This document shows positions 35,036 through 46,717 of a stretch of DNA of 64,000 bases, one piece after another. Made by a program: the position numbers and the translations under genes. The notes below the pieces were generated by a model. That model saw only the letters and a program-made list of their open reading frames with translations. It searched no databases and was not told the DNA's origin. This DNA comes from Brachionus rotundiformis (taxonomy: Eukaryota; Rotifera; Eurotatoria; Ploima; Brachionidae). Each line of letters begins with the position of its first letter. The stretch's first letter is position 1. Location: NCBI GenBank assembly GCA_016802295.1, contig JAESIW010000162.1, positions 1,343,346 through 1,407,345 on the forward strand. The letters run 5' to 3'.

Positions 35036-36133
35036 ATGGCACTTTCCGCAGTTAAACCTCGGACTCACGTCATTTGTCGCTCCACAGATCCATCCAATTT
35101 GGTTTCATATCAAGTGGACATAAATGAAAAGAGCATCAAAAGACCAGTAGTTCCAGAGAGCATGGTTTCTTGGAAAGTGGATTATCGAGATTACGCCCCA
35201 ATAAAGTATACCTCTCCAATTGTCTTGAAAAACCCTTTCTGGGCAGATCCGGTTGTGCCTAAGTAACACCTTTCTGGGACCAAACTTATAGATACCAATT
35301 AAATTAATTAATTAATAAATTTAGCCCAGATACCCATTGGAATAGTATAGACAAGCAAATAGACCGACGCAGCCATTTAGGGCCCTACCATATTGTACAG
35401 GGCTTACCGAGAAATCCGATTGGGAGAACCGGAATCGAAGGAAGAGGGCTCTTAGGTTAAATTTTGCATTTAAGTTTGAATTATTTATCTAAAATTATTG
35501 GTTTTAGGCAAATGGGGACCTAACCATGCTGCTGATCCAATTGTTACACGGTAAGTACTTTAAGAAAGTGAAAAAGATTTCACTATTTGAAACATCAAAG
35601 GTGGAAATTGAGTCCAAAAGGTGAAGTGGAAAAAAATCCTACGACAAATAAACCAATATTGCAGTTTGTCGCTGTGGAAAGGAAAGACACTAGGGAATGG
35701 GCTATACCAGGAGTGAGTATTTGAAAAGTACCAAGAAAATTTAGCTTAACGCATTTGTTAGGGAATGTGTGATCCTGGAGAGAAAATTTCCCAAACCCTA
35801 AAGCGAGAATTCATGGAAGAAGCTCTGAATTCGCATAGTTTGAGTGAAGACGAACGGCAAAAGTATCATAAGAAATTGAACCATTTATTTCAAAATGGTA
35901 CAGAGATATACAAAGGTTATGTGGATGATCCCAGAAATACTGACAATGCTTGGATGGAAACGATAGCTGTCAATTTTCATGATAGTAACAACTTGTTTCG
36001 TGATCTAAATCTAACAGCTGGTGACGATGCTGGCAAAGTGTGTTGGATGGACATAAACTCAGGTCTTAAACTTTATGCAAGTCATTCGGAATTTGTTCAC
36101 CAAGTTGCTCTACTTCACAACGCCGACTGGTAG
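35036..36133 (+). CDS. NUDT9: ADP-ribose pyrophosphatase, NUDT9-like C (intact Nudix box)
   Basis: Hydrolyses ADP-ribose to AMP and ribose 5-phosphate. Five exons: 35036-35262, 35325-35455, 35508-35550, 35601-35712, 35762-36133; 294 residues. ATG at 35036 is the first in frame within a good context. Signatures: HVICRSTDPSNLVSYQ, RRSHLGPYHIVQGLPRNP, GRGLLGKWGPNHAADPIVTR, and the Nudix box GMCDPGEKISQTLKREFMEE with the full Arg-Glu and paired Glu set. After it come IYKGYVDDPRNTDNAWMET and AGDDAGKVCWMDI, ending LLHNADW. The N-terminus has no obvious mitochondrial or secretory presequence, unlike copy D. The same domain forms the tail of TRPM2 channels, but no channel part is nearby, so this is the free enzyme. 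Confidence 0.93.
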
Positions 36134-36772
36134 TTTGTTATATGATTCGTGTTTTCTAATGTTTTCTAATTTAATTTAAATTATTTTTGTCATTTATTAA
36201 TTTTTAATAAAATATAATTAATTTCTCTAGGGTAATTTTTCAATTGATTAAGATTTTAGTGTATATTGATATTATGATAGTGTTTGTAATTAGATCTGAT
36301 TTTTAGAGAGATGAAAAATAAAAAATTGAGTCGAATAGGCTCATTTTTTATTAGAATGTGCCAAATTCCTGGGAAACTTTAAGTAAATAATTTGAATCTT
36401 GCAAAAGTTTAAAAAATTTAATCGAAATAAATAAATATATTTGATTTTTTTATATCAAAAAAATTGTTATTTGTTAATTAATTATTAAAAGTGTTCCAGC
36501 AAATAAATTCGATTTTATTCCTTTTTTGTTCACTGGCACATACTTTTTAAAATTAACTAATAAAATCAACACATTCGGATTGTTAATATCATAAGATAGA
36601 AAATATTCAAAAAATAAAATTTATTTAATATATTATTCTATTTTAGCAAAAGTTATAATTATTTTAAAATAAAGTTAAGTATAAATCAAGCACCTAAAAC
36701 AAATTTTCTATTTTAAAAATCAATCGGGTCTTGAGAAAAATCCTGAAAAAAAAGGGTCCTAAGAAGAACTGT
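36134..36772. other. Convergent intergenic region between NUDT9-like C and D
   Basis: The two intact NUDT9-like genes end toward each other across this 640-bp AT-rich stretch. Polyadenylation-like AATAAA occurs repeatedly but is uninformative at this composition. Confidence 0.4.
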
Positions 36773-37934
36773 TTACCAATGAGCATTGTGCAATTGGGCT
36801 GCTTTTTGAACAAATTTTTTGTGACTTGCATACAGTTTCAGTTTTTGGTCAATGTCCATCCAAGTAACACTACCAGCGTCATCTCCAGCACTCAGCGTAA
36901 ACTCTTTGAATACAGTATCATTTTCATCATGAAAATTATACGCTATGGTTTCCATCCAAGCATTGTCTGTGTTCCTTGGATCATCGACATAACCACGGAA
37001 TATCTATTAATAAATTTAATTTCATTCAATGGCTAACAGTTACAAAATACTTCGACTCCATTTTCGAAAAGATGGTTGAGATGACTCTCAATTTGTTCAC
37101 GTGATGCTGAATTTTTGCCAAGACAATCAGTAGCCTCTTCCATGAACTCTCGCTTTAGCGTTTGGGAAATTTTTTCACCTGGATCACACATGCCCTGGCA
37201 ATAAATCCAATCTTGGAAATTTGTTTTAATGGAAAGAGAAACAAAAGTACCCCTGGAATAGCCCACTCGTTTGTGTCCAAACGCCGAATGGAAACAAACT
37301 GCAAAATTGGCTTTTTTGTTTCCGCATCAAAGACTTTATTTCCTTGTTCGTCCCGTTTCCATCTGCACATAATAGCTTTAGTTATACTCATTTTCTAACT
37401 TTTAAGTTTACCTAGTGACCACTGGATCAGCAGCATGATTAGGTCCCCATTTTCCGAGCTGACCTCTGCCACAAACCCCCGTCCTGCCGCTGGGATTTAT
37501 CGGAATGCCGTCAATTAGTTCATAAGGACCCATGTGACTGCGTCTATCCGTATTGCCATCAATCATGTTCCAATTTTTTATGTCCAGTGGATTTTGAGCA
37601 TCCGCCCAGACTGGTTTATCTCTGAGCAACTTTGGCGCAGTATAGTCCACTGGCTTGTATTGCGACCAGTTTACCGACCAGCACACCTTCTCATTTGGAA
37701 CATATGGTCTCTTTTTCAAAAGATAACTTTTTTTTTAAGATAAATTTTAAACTTGATTACATAAATTATCTCTGACGACTTCAAGTTGTCAATTTTGCTC
37801 TGGTAACTTATTAGCTTGTATGGATCAGTGCTCCGACACGATTTGTGGTACTTTAAATCTGTGTTAATAGTGGTGTATTTGTTGGATACAAAATAGTTGA
37901 CAAATGTATTCAAAATGCTTAGTAGAATACCCAT
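36773..37934 (-). CDS. NUDT9: ADP-ribose pyrophosphatase, NUDT9-like D (intact Nudix box)
   Basis: Second enzymatically plausible copy, tail-to-tail with C. ATG at 37934 starts a hydrophobic leader (MGILLSILNTFVNYFVSNKY) that could be a membrane anchor, signal or mitochondrial presequence. Then KSCRSTDPYKLISYQ, CWSVNWSQYKPVDYTAPKLL, RRSHMGPYELIDGIPINP, GRGQLGKWGPNHAADPVVTR, and the Nudix box GMCDPGEKISQTLKREFMEE, identical to copy C. Further VDDPRNTDNAWMET, AGDDAGSVTWMDIDQ and the end LHNAHW. Five or six exons; main ones are about 37408-37695, 37265-37380, 37060-37210 and 36773-37005. It differs from C at many residues, so the duplication is old. Different leaders suggest different compartments (inference). 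Confidence 0.92.
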
Positions 37935-38598
37935 TTTAATAAAATAAAACTCAATTCGAAAATAAATTAGAAAATTATTTCTCCGATTTTATTAGATTTT
38001 AAAGGTTTTGTTTCTGCTATGGCAAATAAAGACTATAATAATAATTTATTTTTAAATTTAAAAATTTTGACATAAACTTGAATTGAATTAAAAATCTTTG
38101 GATTTAATAGGATCAAAAAATCAAAAAATTTTGTTTGAGTTAATTAGCCTAATTAATTTATTCGATTTGAAAAAAAAAATAATAATAAGGTTATATGGCT
38201 AAAAAGACATGTATGTATTTTCGACTTTAAAGTTTATAAATATTTATCTAGTAAAATTGGAAAAGTAATTAAAGTGTATAAAAAAAGAACAGGTGATCAG
38301 AATTTTAAATTAATAAATTTTGCCTCTTTTATTAAAATAAACTTTTCTAGACCAGTTAGACATGTTAGGCAATTTATTACAAAATCGATTTTTATGAAAT
38401 AAATATCAAATTTTATTTTTAGTTTATCAAAAAAATTAATAAAATATAAATTTGAGAAAAAAAAAAAAAGAGAAAAGAAAAATCAATATTTTTACAAGCT
38501 TTCTTAACTAAAATTAAATTAAACACAAAAACTTTGTCAAAAAAGTTGAATCAAGCTTGCTTTGCCAAGTGTTCCAACACGAATTAGATTTACACAAT
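37935..38598. other. Intergenic, nothing recognised
   Basis: 660 bp of AT-rich sequence upstream of NUDT9-like D. Confidence 0.4.
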
Positions 38599-39336
38599 TT
38601 ACTCGTCTACTGCATTGACCGCATAGTTTTTTTTTATTTTGAGCAATTCTTTTAAACCCTGGTTCTCTACCTCCAGCATTGCCAAGCGTTCTTCGTAAGC
38701 ACTAGCATTCTTCTCATCTAATTCTATCGATTTCTGCATTACCTCAGTCATTTCAGATATTTGAGAAATTTTATCCTGCAAAGTCTACGAGATAAAATAG
38801 ATAAATTAATTTGTTCAAAAAAAAAACTTAATTCATTTACCTGTGATAGAGCTGACTTGAAAAAGTTTTCGCACAATTCTTGCTCTTTTTTAAGCTGAAC
38901 CAGCTTTAGCATCTGTTCTCTATACTTGGTCATAATAAACTCCAGCACGCTCTGGTGCTCTTTTAAAGATTCCTTTAATTCTTCATTTTCTTGTTGTAAT
39001 AATCTTTTGTCATTTTAAAATTAGGCAACTAAATTGACAACTATTAATTATTACTTAATAACTTTGTTTTCTTTCTGAATACTAGATAGGACCGCTACTT
39101 TGGATCTGTGGTTACCTTTTTCATTCAAAGTAATCAGTTCGTTTTCCAGCTTTAAAAAAAATAAGATAATAATTTATCTATGATTGCTGGCATTATAATA
39201 CTTGTTGGATGGCATCGACTTTTTTAGCCAAAGCGTTTGACTGTATGACAACTTGGTCGACGCTTTTTTCCCTTTCTTTAAGCCTCATAACCAATTCTTT
39301 GGCATCGTTAACCAATTGACCCATTGAAACGCTCAT
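38599..39336 (-). CDS. SIKE/FGFR1OP2 family coiled-coil protein
   Basis: Member of the family containing SIKE1 and FGFR1OP2, which join the striatin-phosphatase-kinase (STRIPAK) complex. Four exons: 39202-39336, 39055-39149, about 38841-39008 and 38599-38790. It begins MSVSMGQLVNDAKELVMRLK, followed by a heptad-type coiled coil: LNEKGNHRSKVAVLSSIQKE, LQQENEELKESLKEHQSVLE and the family hallmark FIMTKYREQML. The C-terminal coil has ISEMTEVMQKSIELDEKNAS and LEVENQGLKELL. About 195 residues against roughly 207-215 in vertebrates. No signal peptide or membrane span. One gene stands in place of the two vertebrate paralogues as far as this window shows. Confidence 0.92.
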
Positions 39337-40102
39337 TTTTTTCCAACTCAAACTACTTTAAGACTATGAAAAAAAATTATTATTTTTTATTTTTGTGAAT
39401 TAATCTTAGTTTTTATAAATTAATTATCAAAATATCTAATTTGCATATTTTTGTGCAGAAACCAGCAATTTTATTTAACTTTTGTTTAGGTATAAATTGA
39501 TTATTCTTAAAGGAAAAGTACATTTCAAACTATTTATTCTTTCTTATCAATTATTGAAATTTAAATTATATTTTTCAATTATTTATTAAGTTTGTCTTAT
39601 TTGAAAGCTTGGTAATTTTTATCTCAAATCTTAAAATAAAAATCATAAAATGTTTTTTTATCATTATTTAAGTTTTAATTAATTCATTTATATTTGTTAA
39701 ATAATAGTAAAAAATCGATAAAAAAATTTACTTTTTTTTTAATAGATACATTCTTTTCGAACTAATAAAACTAAAAAATGTTCTCAAATTTTTGTTTTTT
39801 TTCCATTAAAAATACTAATCAACTCTTCAATTTGAATTAATTTTTATAGACTATTTTTACCTTTTAACTTATTTTTAATTAAGAAAGAGGAAGTATAAAT
39901 CAAAATCAAAAAACATAAATCATAAATGTAAAATGGAGCTTATTTTCTTTTTTTAATTTAATTTAATTTTTTTTTCTATTGATTATAATAAAATAATTCA
40001 CCATATAATTAATTATTTCTAAATTAAATTATCAAATTTTATTCAAATAATTTAATAAAATTAAATCAAAATATTTAAAAAAATTAATACAAAAAGTGTC
40101 GA
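39337..40102. other. Intergenic, nothing recognised
   Basis: About 770 bp of extremely AT-rich sequence. Confidence 0.4.
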
Positions 40103-40895
40103 TCAGAGTTTTTTAAAAAGTTCGTCACCAACGCTTCTTGTCTGAATCTTAAGCACTTCTGACTTGTGTCTAAGTATTATTTTGGGAATGAACTTTCCGA
40201 CAAAGTCGTGACCCACTTCGAACTGTGACCTCTTGGGATCAAAGCTGCTATCTGGCTTACGTCTTATCCAAAAAAACAGTCTTAACTCATTCAAAGCCAT
40301 GTTTTTGTTTCCTTTGTATTCACTGCAGGCCGACACATACATTCCGTACATTGCCGAGGCTTTGATCGGCAAGAGACTGGCTTTTGGATCAAAAAATTTG
40401 GCTTCACCACTTCCTCCAGTTATAAATATGTAGGAAGAATTTGGTGTTTCGGATAACATTTTTGAAAATGTTTTATAAACAACAAAATGTGGTAGGGTCA
40501 ATTCTCTCATTCCATTCAAGTAATTATCAACAGTGAGGGTGCTTAGCGGACCATCGGCGCGCCATCCCCCCATACTAGCTACAAGATGGTTCAATTGGCC
40601 GTCAGTGCTTAGAATTTTGTCTTTTAATCTTAGACAATCGGTTTCATTTGCCAAATCAGCTACTTGAAAAGCTAAATTGGAATGAAATTGTTCTGGAACG
40701 GTTTTTTTCAGCTCGTCAAACCGAGATTCATTTCTTGCAGCCACCCAAACTTTGGCACCATTTTGAGCCAACGATCCCACTATTCCAGAACCTACAATGC
40801 CACAGCCTCCTGCTACAAACGTTACTAAATCTAAAATCAAACTCTCATTTTAAAATAATGGCATCTTTGGTGAAAAAGTTACTTTTAAGAGACAT
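40103..40895 (-). CDS. Short-chain dehydrogenase/reductase family protein
   Basis: Rossmann-fold protein of the SDR superfamily. Two exons: a 13-nt first exon (40883-40895, MSLK) and the main exon 40103-40824, about 244 residues. The nucleotide-binding loop is FVAGGCGIVGSGIVGSLA, followed by WVAARNESRFDELKK, in which the Arg after the second strand would favour NADP. The VADLAN acidic position and LVASMGGWRADGP (in place of the usual NAG) are visible, as is ITGGSGEAKF for the strand before the active site. The Tyr-x3-Lys pair that defines active SDR enzymes is not evident: the region reads SAMYGMYVSACSEYKGN. Substrate cannot be predicted, and the protein may be a non-classical or inactive member. 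The start was set by joining the mini-exon across a 58-bp intron. Confidence 0.8.
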
Positions 40896-41385
40896 TTCTT
40901 TATTTTTTTTTTGAATTTTAATTTAAGATTTTTTTCCATATATAATATTATTTATTTTCAAAATTAAGTAACATATACGCTTTAGTTTATGTACAAAAAA
41001 CATGATTGGAAAATGTTTGAATTATATAATAATTGATATAAGTTACAAAATAAAGTTATCATAAATTTTTTCTTTGGAATTTATCAATCAGTTTCAATTG
41101 TATTTTATTAAAAAAAAAATTTAAAAAAATCAATAATAAGTTAACTTTAAATGCTTTAAAATAGATTTAATAAATCTCAACCAAGATTAATTAAATTTAA
41201 TACCAGAAAATAATAGAATTAAATTCGATAAAAATATAATATGAAGATAATCAAAAATTTTCTATACAAATACCTAGTAAAGATTTTTGAGGATAACTTT
41301 TTCATTAATATTCCCAAATAAAATTTAAATAAAAATTTTATTCAAAGAAAAAAAAAACAATCAAAACAGAAAAAAATTATTTTTT
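40896..41385. other. Intergenic, nothing recognised
   Basis: 490 bp, AT-rich, between two minus-strand genes. Confidence 0.4.
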
Positions 41386-42726
41386 TTATCTATAATTATA
41401 TTTGTATATATTATCATGCTTTTGGTGTCTTTTATCATCATGAGTTTTACTCAATTCTCTTCTTTTTGAGCTCGATCTGGAAATGGAACGTGATCTGGAC
41501 CTTTTTCTAGATCTGGAGCTCGACCTCGATCGCCTACTTATTGTCTTAGATGATTTACCATCACGACCATTTCTTCGCGAATAAACATCTTGTTTTACAC
41601 ATTGTGTCATTTCTGATTTCTTTGGCTCTTTTTTTGGTGACAAAATTTTCTTAGGCTCTTTACAATTATTCACACTTGTATAATTTGCAGATTGTTCTTG
41701 TCCATTTTTCAAATCAAATTGAATCAAATCTGCTACAAGATTATCATTCAAATCTTCATATAAATCATCACTAACAGGTGCTGTTACATTCTCCTTATTC
41801 TCGGTCTCAAATCCGTATAATTCCATCATTAGATCATCATTTTTGTCACTGTAGCTCACTAGTTTACTATTTTCAGTCTTTTTCTTTATCTTTTTTGGCT
41901 TCTTGTCTTTATAGCCATATCTATTATTACAAAAATCATAATTCATCAGCATGTGCATATCACTAATCAAGTTGCGCTTAGACAGCAAAGACAAAGTATC
42001 CGAATTCGAATTTTGTTTCAGCTTATCTAGTTTCATACCATTACGCTTTGCCATCTTGGACTCCAAAGCTGTATTTCTATTTACTCTTTTAATTACAGTC
42101 CATTCTTCAATAGAGTTAAAATCCTCATGAACTAAAGACTCATGTCTATGCAGTTGGACAAGTTTAAAATTGGTCAAGTCAAATGGTTCGAGCTCAGGAT
42201 GGGGTTTGGACCTGTTTATCTTGAGACCTTTATTTTCGATTGTGTATTGGTATTTTTTGGTACCATTTTCTGGTTTAGTTTTTGTGCAGTCATTTAGAAT
42301 TTTTTGTAATCTATTGAATGTATTAGACTCGACCTTGTTGATGGGCTTTTGACACAGACTTTTGACAGGTTGGTTCAACTGGTCCTTTTTTATTTCGAGT
42401 TGGTGCTTATCTTGTTGTTTTAAATCACCTGAACATTTTTCACATTTAAATTTTTTTTTAATTTTTAAAAGGGTTTCTTCCGAATTAGATAACAGTTTGA
42501 GCCTTATAAATTTAATTTATTTATTCAAAAATCTATTAAAAATTTTATTATACAATTCTTCCAATTTAAAAAGCTGCTTCCGCTTAAGGTCGATAAAATT
42601 TTCCAATTTTTGCTTGTCACAGCTGATTTGGTCCAAATTTATATTCAGTTTATCAACAATTGAATTCTCCTCATTTAATTTAGGTGCCGGACTTAAATTT
42701 TTAAGGATTTCATTTATAAAATCCAT
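41386..42726 (-). CDS. Uncharacterised protein with C-terminal RS-type repeat
   Basis: Two exons joined across a short intron near 42500-42555; ATG at 42726. The N-terminal exon (MDFINEILKNLSPAPK onward) is helical with leucine spacing that suits a coiled coil. The second exon starts LLKLLSNSEETLLKIKKKFK and includes one CEKC pair, a conserved-looking block PHPELEPFDLTNFKLVQLHR and EEWTVIKRVNRNTALESKM, a Lys-rich part (KKPKKIKKKTE) and, near the end, an Arg/Ser repeat (SRSRKRSRSRSISRSSSKRR) before a His/Lys-rich finish. RS repeats are typical of nuclear RNA-processing proteins, so a role in splicing or transcription is plausible. No RNA-binding domain is seen. I do not recognise the family. 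Confidence 0.75.
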
Positions 42727-43018
42727 TTTTAAAAGAGATTTTTTTTGTGGTATAATTTATTATTTAGAATAAAATTATAAAAATTTTTAATTTTTTTTCT
42801 TATACATGGTCTGTATACACAGTCCAGGTTCTATTCTCATCAGAGGCGAAATTTTTTAAATTAAAAACTTATTTAAAAAAAAAATTCTAAGCTCTTATTT
42901 ATCTTCAACCTTCACTTTTTTTTAATTTTTAAAATTTTCTTAGATCTGTACGTTCATTGATATAATCTTAAAAGATTGAAAATTTTAATTTTTTTAAATT
43001 TTTATCTGCTTAAAAAAA
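42727..43018. other. Divergent intergenic region
   Basis: 292 bp separate the start codons of the RS-rich gene (minus) and the lectin gene (plus). Contains no recognisable element. Confidence 0.4.
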
Positions 43019-44445
43019 ATGAACTTCATTTTGTTTATTATCATTTTTGGTGTTTTAAAATTTGCCAGAGCCGAAGACAGTAAATTAATCAAAAAATGCC
43101 AATCAAGGTAATAAGATACATTTTAAGACTGCTTATCTCCGTGGGAAAAATTGGATGACAACATATGTCTTCTTCTAAATTCTCATATTAAGACATGGAT
43201 TCATGCTAAAATGTCATGCAACTTCTATGGAGGCGAGCTTCTTTACATCGAAAATGAGGATGAAGAAAATAAAATAAATGGTTTCTCTTATCTTGTCTTG
43301 ATTATGAAATATCTAATCTTACATTTAAATTCCACTTAAGACTTCATCGACAATCTTCTCCGATACCGATTTAATCTAAAGCCATTTGCTTGGCTCGGAG
43401 CTGTCAAAAAGTCAGATAATTGGGTGTGGTACCATTCCAATCAATCGGTATTTTTTTCTTCACCAAGCCGAGCAGATATAAATTATTTATTGCTTAGGTA
43501 ATATTCAACAAATGGATCGAAAGCCCTAACTCAAACCAATATATGAACTGCGCATGCTTTAGCCTTAAGGAAAAGAACTGGCGACCATGTGACTGTAACA
43601 TAAAGCAGCATTTCATATGCCGGAAAGCAGATAAATCAAAAAGTATTAATTAATTTACAATGAGTTTATTACAAGTACTTTAAAGGTGAAATAATAGCGG
43701 TAACAAAGTCTAAGGAAACAAATTCACCTTTGGTAATGGAAACGCAAAATTTGGTAGAAAGCGATTTAGAAATTTCAAAAAATGAATTAACTCCGGATGA
43801 AAAATCTATTATTGTTAGCTCTTTGATACTAATGAATGACGAAGATACCCAGCAGGCAGATTTGCATGGTAAAATTTAATAATTATAATTTTTCAATAAG
43901 AGATGTGGTTTAATCAGTAAAAATATTTATTAAATTTACATGCAATTAGACGATTTTTATTTGGAAAAAATCAATAATAAAAATGGATCAATATTGCGCA
44001 ATATGCATAATATGTCTGTGAATTATTTCATTTAATAAAAACTAATATCTATCTTGGTGAATTATTAAAGCATTATTTATTTTTTTCTATTTTTGTTTAA
44101 GCAACAAAGCCCAAATTGTTGGTGCAGGATGACATAAATATTTTGGAAAATATGAAAAAAAATTCCGGTTTCATACGCGATCCAAATTTGTTTGTGAACA
44201 TTTACAGAACTAAAGTGCTGAAGAATTCGATAATATTCACTTTGTATGATTGTAAGTATGGCTTTGGATACTACGCCGTTGACAGTGATTGTACCAAGTA
44301 TAAAATATGCGAAAATTGGGACAATAAATATGCCATTTTGACATTGAATAAATGTGTTAATGGCAAAGTGTTTAGCTTTGAGCAACTTGAATGTGTCATA
44401 CCGTCAAAGAGCTTTTGTGACCAGAGCGCTTTTGTGCCGGTCTAA
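43019..44445 (+). CDS. Secreted C-type lectin with C-terminal chitin-binding (peritrophin-A) domain
   Basis: Starts MNFILFIIIFGVLKFARAED, a clear signal peptide, so the protein is secreted. Exons at about 43019-43109, 43138-43278, 43340-43450, 43498-43640, 43686-43870 and 44101-44445. The first domain is a C-type lectin fold: CLLLNSHIKTWIHAKMSCNF then GGELLYIENEDEE, WLGAVKKSDNWVWYHSNQS, and the closing CNIKQHFICRK. A clear EPN or QPD sugar motif is not visible. An acidic linker follows, then a six-cysteine chitin-binding type 2 domain at 44250-44420: DCKYGFGYYAVDSDCTKYKIC, NKCVNGKVFSFEQLEC and SKSFC. The combination suggests binding of glycans plus a chitinous surface, for example cuticle or gut lining, or defence; this is inference. 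Confidence 0.85.
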
Positions 44446-45172
44446 AAATTGTCCATTTAAAATGATAACTTTAAGGCTGATGAAGAAAAAAATCTAAAAA
44501 TACCAAAAGAGTGTCCAAACTTGCTGAATTTTATTGATGTTTTTTATTTGTTTTTTAGTATTTATGTAATTTAGTGTCTAGACTCAATTTTATTTTATTT
44601 TTATATTTTTAGATTAAATATTTACTTTGTTTGATCAATTAATTTTAAAATGAGTACAAACAAGGCCAAATGAACGGCTAAATTTAAATCAAAATATTAC
44701 TAATGTTAAAATGATAATTGAAAAAAGTGCTTAAGAAGTAATCTGGAGTAATTAGTTTTAAAAATGAAGATTACTAAAATTCAAATATTACCAAGATTAT
44801 CTTAAGTTTTAGATTTTCGGAATCGTAAATTAATTAAATTAGATGAAAATAACAAAAAAGTTTAAGATTTTAAAAAAAAAGAATATAAATAAGACACCTA
44901 GATCTGTTCCAAGAGCAGAACCTTGATAAAAAATTTAAAATTAAAAAGAATTAGCCAAGCAGAAAGCCAATTTTGGAATAAATTTCAATTATTTTATCCT
45001 AAAATACTTGTTAAGTACCTTGTTTTTAATGAGTTTTTATTTTATCGAAAAATAATAGAATTTATTCATTTATTTTAATTAAATTTCATTCGCAGGTATT
45101 AAGATTATTTTTTAGTCTAATATATAATAATCAGGAAAAAGTCACCTGTAATTGTTTGAGAATATGATAAAT
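44446..45172. other. Intergenic, nothing recognised
   Basis: About 730 bp of AT-rich sequence between the lectin gene and the first duplicated block. Confidence 0.4.
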
Positions 45173-46717
45173 CATAGAACATCTAGACACATTTAAAGCC
45201 ATTTGGTGCATTTTAATTTCATAATTTAAAAAATCTGGTAAATAATTTATTATTTATTTATTTATTTGTATATCTGCATCGAGCTAAGGCTCCTTCAGAT
45301 TAAAAAAAAAACAAAATAAAATAAAATAGAAGAAAATTAAAATTAAATATATTGAAATAAAGAATAACACGGTAGATATTTTTAAAAGTCGGATTTGTCA
45401 GGGAAAAAAGAAGAAATAGTAAGGTAGCAATTACACAATGGAGTTGGTAAATAATTTCCAAAATTATATTATTTAAATGCTCAATAGTAATTAAATGAAT
45501 GAAAGAGGTAAACAATGATGGTAATTATGAGCTAATTCAAAATGATGTGAAAATCGATCAACGATTATGAAGGGTATATCAACAAAACAATTAAAAATAA
45601 AAGATTATAAAATTTAGTTTAATTTAAAATGAATTAATTATCAAAATTCCAAGAAAAAAGTGTTTAGTTGATACAAGTAGATAATTGTGAGTGAAAATCG
45701 AAAATAAAATAAAATTTAAAATAATTGTAATTGTAAGTTAATTAAATTCAGAAATAAATTAATTGATTATTTGCCAAAGATAAAAATACTTCAAGAATTC
45801 AAGATAGGTGAGCTGTAAAACTAGTTATCTAAATAAAATTAATAGAATCTAAATATTTTCCCATCTCAAACTAAACAAAAATTTATCAACAATTATTTTT
45901 ATTGAATAATTTATTAAATAAAAGTTTTACATCAAGTGTTTGTGTGGGTTTCGTCATCTTTTAGTTTGGCTTTTTTTATTATTAATAATTTATGCTGTGT
46001 GTGTTAGAGGCGTTGAGTTGTTTGGCAAATATGCATTAAATGTAAATACCAACTAGATTGTCTATACAAATAAAAGAATTGATTTATAACTCGTAAGTTG
46101 TCTGGCTTTGATGAGATCATATTTAAAAGTCGGCGTTAAACAGCCTTTTAGACAAATAAATGTAATTCTCAGACTAATACATTACTCTAAATTAACAAAT
46201 TTATATATTAATTTAAATATATGAAAAACACTCATCTAGTCTATAATATAAATAAAGCTACCTGACAAAGCCGATAGAAAAGTCATGTGACAGTTTTGAG
46301 GGTTTTGATTCAAGACAGATTTAAGCAAATTAATTACATCAAATCGATATTTTACCTCAGAGAGAGATCCAGGCCATGCTTGGTAAAGAATAGATCTAAT
46401 TTAAAAAAAAGACTTAATAGGAGAAAAGAAATAAAAAATTTTGTTATTTTTTTATTTTTGAAGCAGACTCGATTTTAGGGTTTTCTTGTTTCCAGAGTCG
46501 ATATTACCACCAGGCTTTTCTATCCACCAAAATAAGCCTCAATCAAGACTCATTTCTAATTTAAGAACCAACTCGTATGAAAAAATAAAATATACATACG
46601 CACACAACATAATAAAGCCAAATTAAATTGAAATAGTCTAGACTAGTCTAACTTGGCTATATAGACTTGATAAAAAATAAATATTTAAACTTATTATTTG
46701 CACGATTAAGCAACATT
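45173..46717. repeat. Duplicated block A, copy 1
   Basis: Nearly identical to 49806-51152 in the same orientation. Differences are a few base changes, a 209-bp insertion here (45249-45457 region) and an ~11-bp expansion of GAGAGA in the other copy. No convincing coding sequence; includes a recognisable stretch GTGTTTGTGTGGGTTTCGTC. The block ends abruptly after GATTAAGCAACATT in both copies. Confidence 0.9.
45249..45445 (-). mobile_element. Short retroposon insertion with target-site duplication
   Basis: Absent from the paralogous block at 49871, where GGTAAATAATTT occurs once; here that 12-bp sequence occurs twice, at 45237-45248 and 45446-45457, bracketing the insert. On the minus strand the insert ends in ATACAAATAAATAAATAAAT, a simple-repeat 3' tail typical of non-LTR retroposition, preceded by GAAGGAGCCTTAGCTCGATG. 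It is therefore a SINE or a 5'-truncated LINE end. Confidence 0.8.
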
